Origin: Allorhizobium paknamense
Lineage (GTDB): Bacteria > Pseudomonadota > Alphaproteobacteria > Rhizobiales > Rhizobiaceae
NCBI RefSeq assembly: GCF_030815125.1
Contig: NZ_JAUSWH010000003.1
Coordinates: 186,001 to 250,000, forward strand
Length of the DNA stretch: 64,000 nt
Direction of reading: 5' to 3'
Shown here: positions 61,523 through 64,000 of the stretch, in pieces
Layout: the number at the start of each line of letters is the position of its first letter
Numbering within the stretch: position 1 is the stretch's first letter
Made by a program: the position numbers and the translations under genes
Notes under the pieces: generated by a model
Seen by the model: only the letters and a program-made list of their open reading frames with translations
What the model was told of the DNA's origin: nothing
Databases searched by the model: none

Positions 61523-62209
61523 TCAGCGGCTCTGCTCAAGAGCAAAGCCGGGGAAAAACCGGCAGCAGGCGTGAAGGTCATCGATGACGGCCGCACACAG
61601 GGCGGCGATCTCATCCGTGGCTGGCAGCATGTCGGGCACCATCACCGCCATCATTCCGGCACTGGCGGCGGAGCGAATGCCGTTATGGGAATCCTCCAGC
61701 GCCAGACAATGAGCCGGATCGACACCGAGCCTGGCTGCGGCGGTCAGATAGGGGTCCGGTGCGGGCTTGCCACGGGCGTAATCGCCCTGGGCAATGATGG
61801 CGTGAAAGCGTGGCAGAATGCCGAAGTCCGAAAGATGATGCTGGACCTGGCCATGGGCCGAGGAGGTGCAGATAGCGCGCGGAATGCCATGCGCGTCCAG
61901 AACATCCAGAAGATCCGTCACCCCCGCCTTCAGCTTGAGCTCCTGTTCGATCAGCGCATCGAAATGCGCGAGCCATACGGACCGAAAGGCGTCCGCATCG
62001 AAATCCGCACCGAAATGATCCTTCAGAAGCGTGACGATACCGGGCCATGGGCGCCCCAGCATGCCTTCGTAAATACTGGGGCCTACCGGAAGCCCCGAAG
62101 CCTCCCCTGCCGATATCACCGATTTTCGATAGAGAATCTCGCTGTCGAGGATAAGCCCGTCCATATCGAAAATGACGGCCTTGGGCGGGCGGGGAAGACT
62201 ATGCATCAT
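61523..62209 (-). CDS. HAD-family (subfamily IA) hydrolase
   Basis: The ATG at 62209 gives 228 residues. Motif I is FDMDGLILDSEI, motif II ICTSS, motif III GKPAPDPYLTAA and motif IV LALEDSHNGIRSA. The alpha-helical cap places it with beta-phosphoglucomutase-like phosphatases. The substrate is an unidentified phosphosugar or nucleotide. The start overlaps the stop of the VOC gene by 11 bases, so the two are cotranscribed. Confidence 0.9.
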   Translation of the reverse strand: MMHSLPRPPKAVIFDMDGLILDSEILYRKSVISAGEASGLPVGPSIYEGMLGRPWPGIVTLLKDHFGADFDADAFRSVWLAHFDALIEQELKLKAGVTDLLDVLDAHGIPRAICTSSAHGQVQHHLSDFGILPRFHAIIAQGDYARGKPAPDPYLTAAARLGVDPAHCLALEDSHNGIRSAASAGMMAVMVPDMLPATDEIAALCAAVIDDLHACCRFFPGFALEQSR

Positions 62210-62639
62210 GAGACCGGCCAATATCTTCAAAAAATCGCAGCAGATAGCCATCCGGATCGGCGATAACGCATTGTCTCTGGCCTATCTGGTGGTCATCCCG
62301 CCTGTACCACTTTTCCTCTACGGGCAGATAGAGTGGTATCGAGGATTTCTGCAATGCCGCTAAAATCGGCTCCAGCCCATCCGTGCGGATCTGCAGGTTC
62401 ATGCCTCTGCCCAGCGGCGGGGTGAGCGGTCTGGTCGCATCGGTAAGGTCGCGGCCGATACCGATCTGGTCGATCATCAACTGCGTTTCGCCAAACGCGA
62501 GATAGCTAAAGCCTTCTTCGGGGCGCTCATAGACCACGGAAAACCCCAGAACCTCGACATAGAACCAGCGGGAAGCCGCCCAGTCAGTGACGCCGAGTTC
62601 CGGCACGAGCGCATTGCCGGAAAACTCTTTTGCCCTCAC
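62199..62639 (-). CDS. VOC-superfamily (glyoxalase/bleomycin-resistance) protein
   Basis: A GTG at 62639 that overlaps the tldD stop by four bases gives 146 residues. The fold is marked by LVPELGVTDWAASRWFYVEVLGFSVVYE at the start and VIADPDGYLLRFFEDIGR near the end, where a metal or ligand-binding glutamate would lie. Whether it is a resistance protein or an enzyme cannot be told. A longer frame upstream to 62726 is antisense-like reading of tldD and is rejected. Confidence 0.85.
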   Translation of the reverse strand: MRAKEFSGNALVPELGVTDWAASRWFYVEVLGFSVVYERPEEGFSYLAFGETQLMIDQIGIGRDLTDATRPLTPPLGRGMNLQIRTDGLEPILAALQKSSIPLYLPVEEKWYRRDDHQIGQRQCVIADPDGYLLRFFEDIGRSHDA

Positions 62640-64000
62640 GTCCGGGTGCCGCCCACGGTGATCTCGTTCATCCGCAGATGCGGCTGTCCCACGCCCACCG
62701 GCACCCACTGGCCAGCCTTGCCGCAATTGCCGATGCCCGTATCGAGCTTGGAGTCATTGCCGATCATGGTGATGCGCTGCATGGCGTCCGGGCCATTGCC
62801 AATCAGCATCGCCCCCTTGACCGGCGCTCCGATCTTTCCATCCTCGATCATATAGGCTTCGGTGCAGCCGAACACGAACTTGCCCGAGGTGATGTCCACC
62901 TGACCACCGCCGAAGGATACGGCGTAAATGCCTTTTTTCACCGAGGAAATAATCTCTTCCGGCGTCTTGTCGCCAGACAGCATGTAAGTATTGGTCATGC
63001 GCGGCATGGGCTGGTGCGCATAGCCCTGGCGGCGGCCATTGCCGGTTGCCTTCATGCCCATCAGCCGGGCATTCTGCCGGTCCTGCATGTAGCCGACGAG
63101 ACGCCCGTTTTCGATCAGCACATTATAGGCGGAAGGGGTGCCTTCATCGTCTACGGTGATCGAGCCGCGCCGGTTGCCAATCGTGCCGTCATCCACCACA
63201 GTAACACCGGGGGCGGCGACCATTTCACCCATCAATCCGGCAAAGGCGGAGGTTTTCTTTCGGTTGAAATCGCCTTCCAGACCGTGCCCCACCGCCTCAT
63301 GCAGCATGACGCCCGGCCAGCCATTGCCCAGCACCACATCCATAGTGCCGGCAGGGGCTTCGATGGCCTCCAGATTGACCAGCGCCTGTCGCAAGGCGTC
63401 ATCAGCACCCTTGTGCCAGCTGTCGTCGCTCAGGAAGTCAGCAAAGCTCATGCGGCCCCCAAAGCCGAAGGAACCGCTTTCCTGCCGCTCGCCCTGGCCG
63501 GCCACCACGGAAATATTCAGCCGTGTCATCGGGCGAATGTCGCGCACCCGGTGCCCATCCGCCCTCAGGATTTCAACCACCTGCCAGCTTGCGGCAATCG
63601 AGGCCGTCACCTGCCGCACCTTTGGGTCCTTGTCGCGCAGATAGGCGTCGATTTCGGTCAGCAGCTTGACCTTTTCCTCGAAAGTAGGGCTGCCGATCGG
63701 GTTTTCGTCGCCATAAAGCCTGGCATTTGTGCGCTGCGGGGCGCTGGCATAGGAGCCGGAATAGCCATGTGTCACCGCGCCCACCGCATCGGCAGCACGG
63801 GTGAGTGCCGCAAGCGAGAGCTCACCGGCATGCGCATAGCCCACCGCTTCGCCTGCAACGGCGCGAAGCCCAAAGCCCTGATCCGTGTTGAAGCTGCCGC
63901 CTTTCAGGCGGCCATTGTCGAAGGACAGGGACTCCGCCTGGGCATGCTCGATGTAAAGCTCACCGTCATCCGCGCCGGAAAGCGCCTTTTCCACCGCCTG
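62636..64000 (-). CDS. tldD: TldD metalloprotease family protein, N-terminus beyond window
   Basis: The frame is open to the right edge (455 residues visible; the family has about 470). The zinc protease signature HEAVGHGLEGD with the second site ITSGKFVFGCTEAYMIEDGK is intact. TldD forms a heterodimer with TldE (PmbA) that cleaves unfolded peptides and processes microcin- or CcdA-type substrates. TldE is not in this window. The gene is followed by the VOC and HAD genes with overlapping stop and start codons. Confidence 0.93.
   Translation of the reverse strand, partial: QAVEKALSGADDGELYIEHAQAESLSFDNGRLKGGSFNTDQGFGLRAVAGEAVGYAHAGELSLAALTRAADAVGAVTHGYSGSYASAPQRTNARLYGDENPIGSPTFEEKVKLLTEIDAYLRDKDPKVRQVTASIAASWQVVEILRADGHRVRDIRPMTRLNISVVAGQGERQESGSFGFGGRMSFADFLSDDSWHKGADDALRQALVNLEAIEAPAGTMDVVLGNGWPGVMLHEAVGHGLEGDFNRKKTSAFAGLMGEMVAAPGVTVVDDGTIGNRRGSITVDDEGTPSAYNVLIENGRLVGYMQDRQNARLMGMKATGNGRRQGYAHQPMPRMTNTYMLSGDKTPEEIISSVKKGIYAVSFGGGQVDITSGKFVFGCTEAYMIEDGKIGAPVKGAMLIGNGPDAMQRITMIGNDSKLDTGIGNCGKAGQWVPVGVGQPHLRMNEITVGGTRT

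Overview
The window is ordinary chromosomal DNA from an alphaproteobacterium of the Rhizobiaceae (Agrobacterium/Rhizobium group). Supporting this are the gene content (a BA14K-family protein, a DUF1217 protein, DUF6101- and DUF6656-like proteins, glycine-betaine-type Rieske oxygenase and reductase, bioMNY, several chemoreceptors), the high GC content, and many intergenic palindromic repeats of the kind seen across rhizobial genomes. I saw no rRNA, tRNA, CRISPR array, prophage or transposase gene. The assignment rests on recognised protein families and repeat style, not on a database search.

Layout. 1-8.4 kb: the N-terminal part of a Cache-type chemoreceptor, a small secreted protein, purD, tex, cfa, ubiA and a DUF6101 gene with a structured leader. 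8.8-11 kb: a 728-residue protein built of six DUF1217 modules. 11-16.4 kb: modABC behind a perfect ModE-type operator, a convergent ModE-like regulator without MOP domains, an FAD-linked oxidase and tsaC. 16.6-24 kb: a degenerate GGDEF protein, a citrate-type MFS symporter, an orphan small protein, an aldehyde dehydrogenase and a gbcA/gbcB-like pair. 24-32.6 kb: a region rich in repeats (including a 246-bp MITE-like element), DUF6656-like, BA14K, CorA/ZntB, acyl-CoA dehydrogenase with enoyl-CoA hydratase, a small secreted protein, rlmD and tlyA. 33-40 kb: two chemoreceptors in tandem, a small hypothetical protein, a YcaQ-like protein and a SpeB-like ureohydrolase. 40.3-42.2 kb: bioMNY. 42.3-48 kb: a thioesterase, an HDAC-like protein, xseB, dxs, a deoxyribosyltransferase-like protein and aroC. 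48-52.7 kb: a membrane PAS-GGDEF-EAL protein, DUF1344, a histidine phosphatase and fabI. 53-64 kb: a DnaJ-like protein, an RT0821-type lipoprotein, pdxH, a polysaccharide deacetylase, a SoxR/MFS divergon with a perfect SoxR box, a D-Ala-D-Ala carboxypeptidase, a broken MazG-like gene, HAD and VOC proteins, and the C-terminal part of tldD.

How the genes work together. Tightly packed operons (4-bp stop/start overlaps) are modB-modC, bioM-bioN-bioY, tlyA-rlmD and tldD-VOC-HAD. Local regulatory logic is readable at three places: molybdate uptake (operator 11046-11069), redox-induced efflux (SoxR box 58647-58664) and acyl-CoA catabolism (LiuR-like palindrome 27156-27179).

The most informative non-genic signals are traces of small mobile elements. 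One 246-bp element (24050-24295) has 13-bp terminal inverted repeats and a 9-bp target duplication, and it sits inside an older palindromic repeat. One 101-bp two-hairpin element (61132-61232) is inserted in a MazG-like pyrophosphatase gene, and removing it exactly restores the reading frame. A third palindrome family brackets the GGDEF-EAL gene on both sides.
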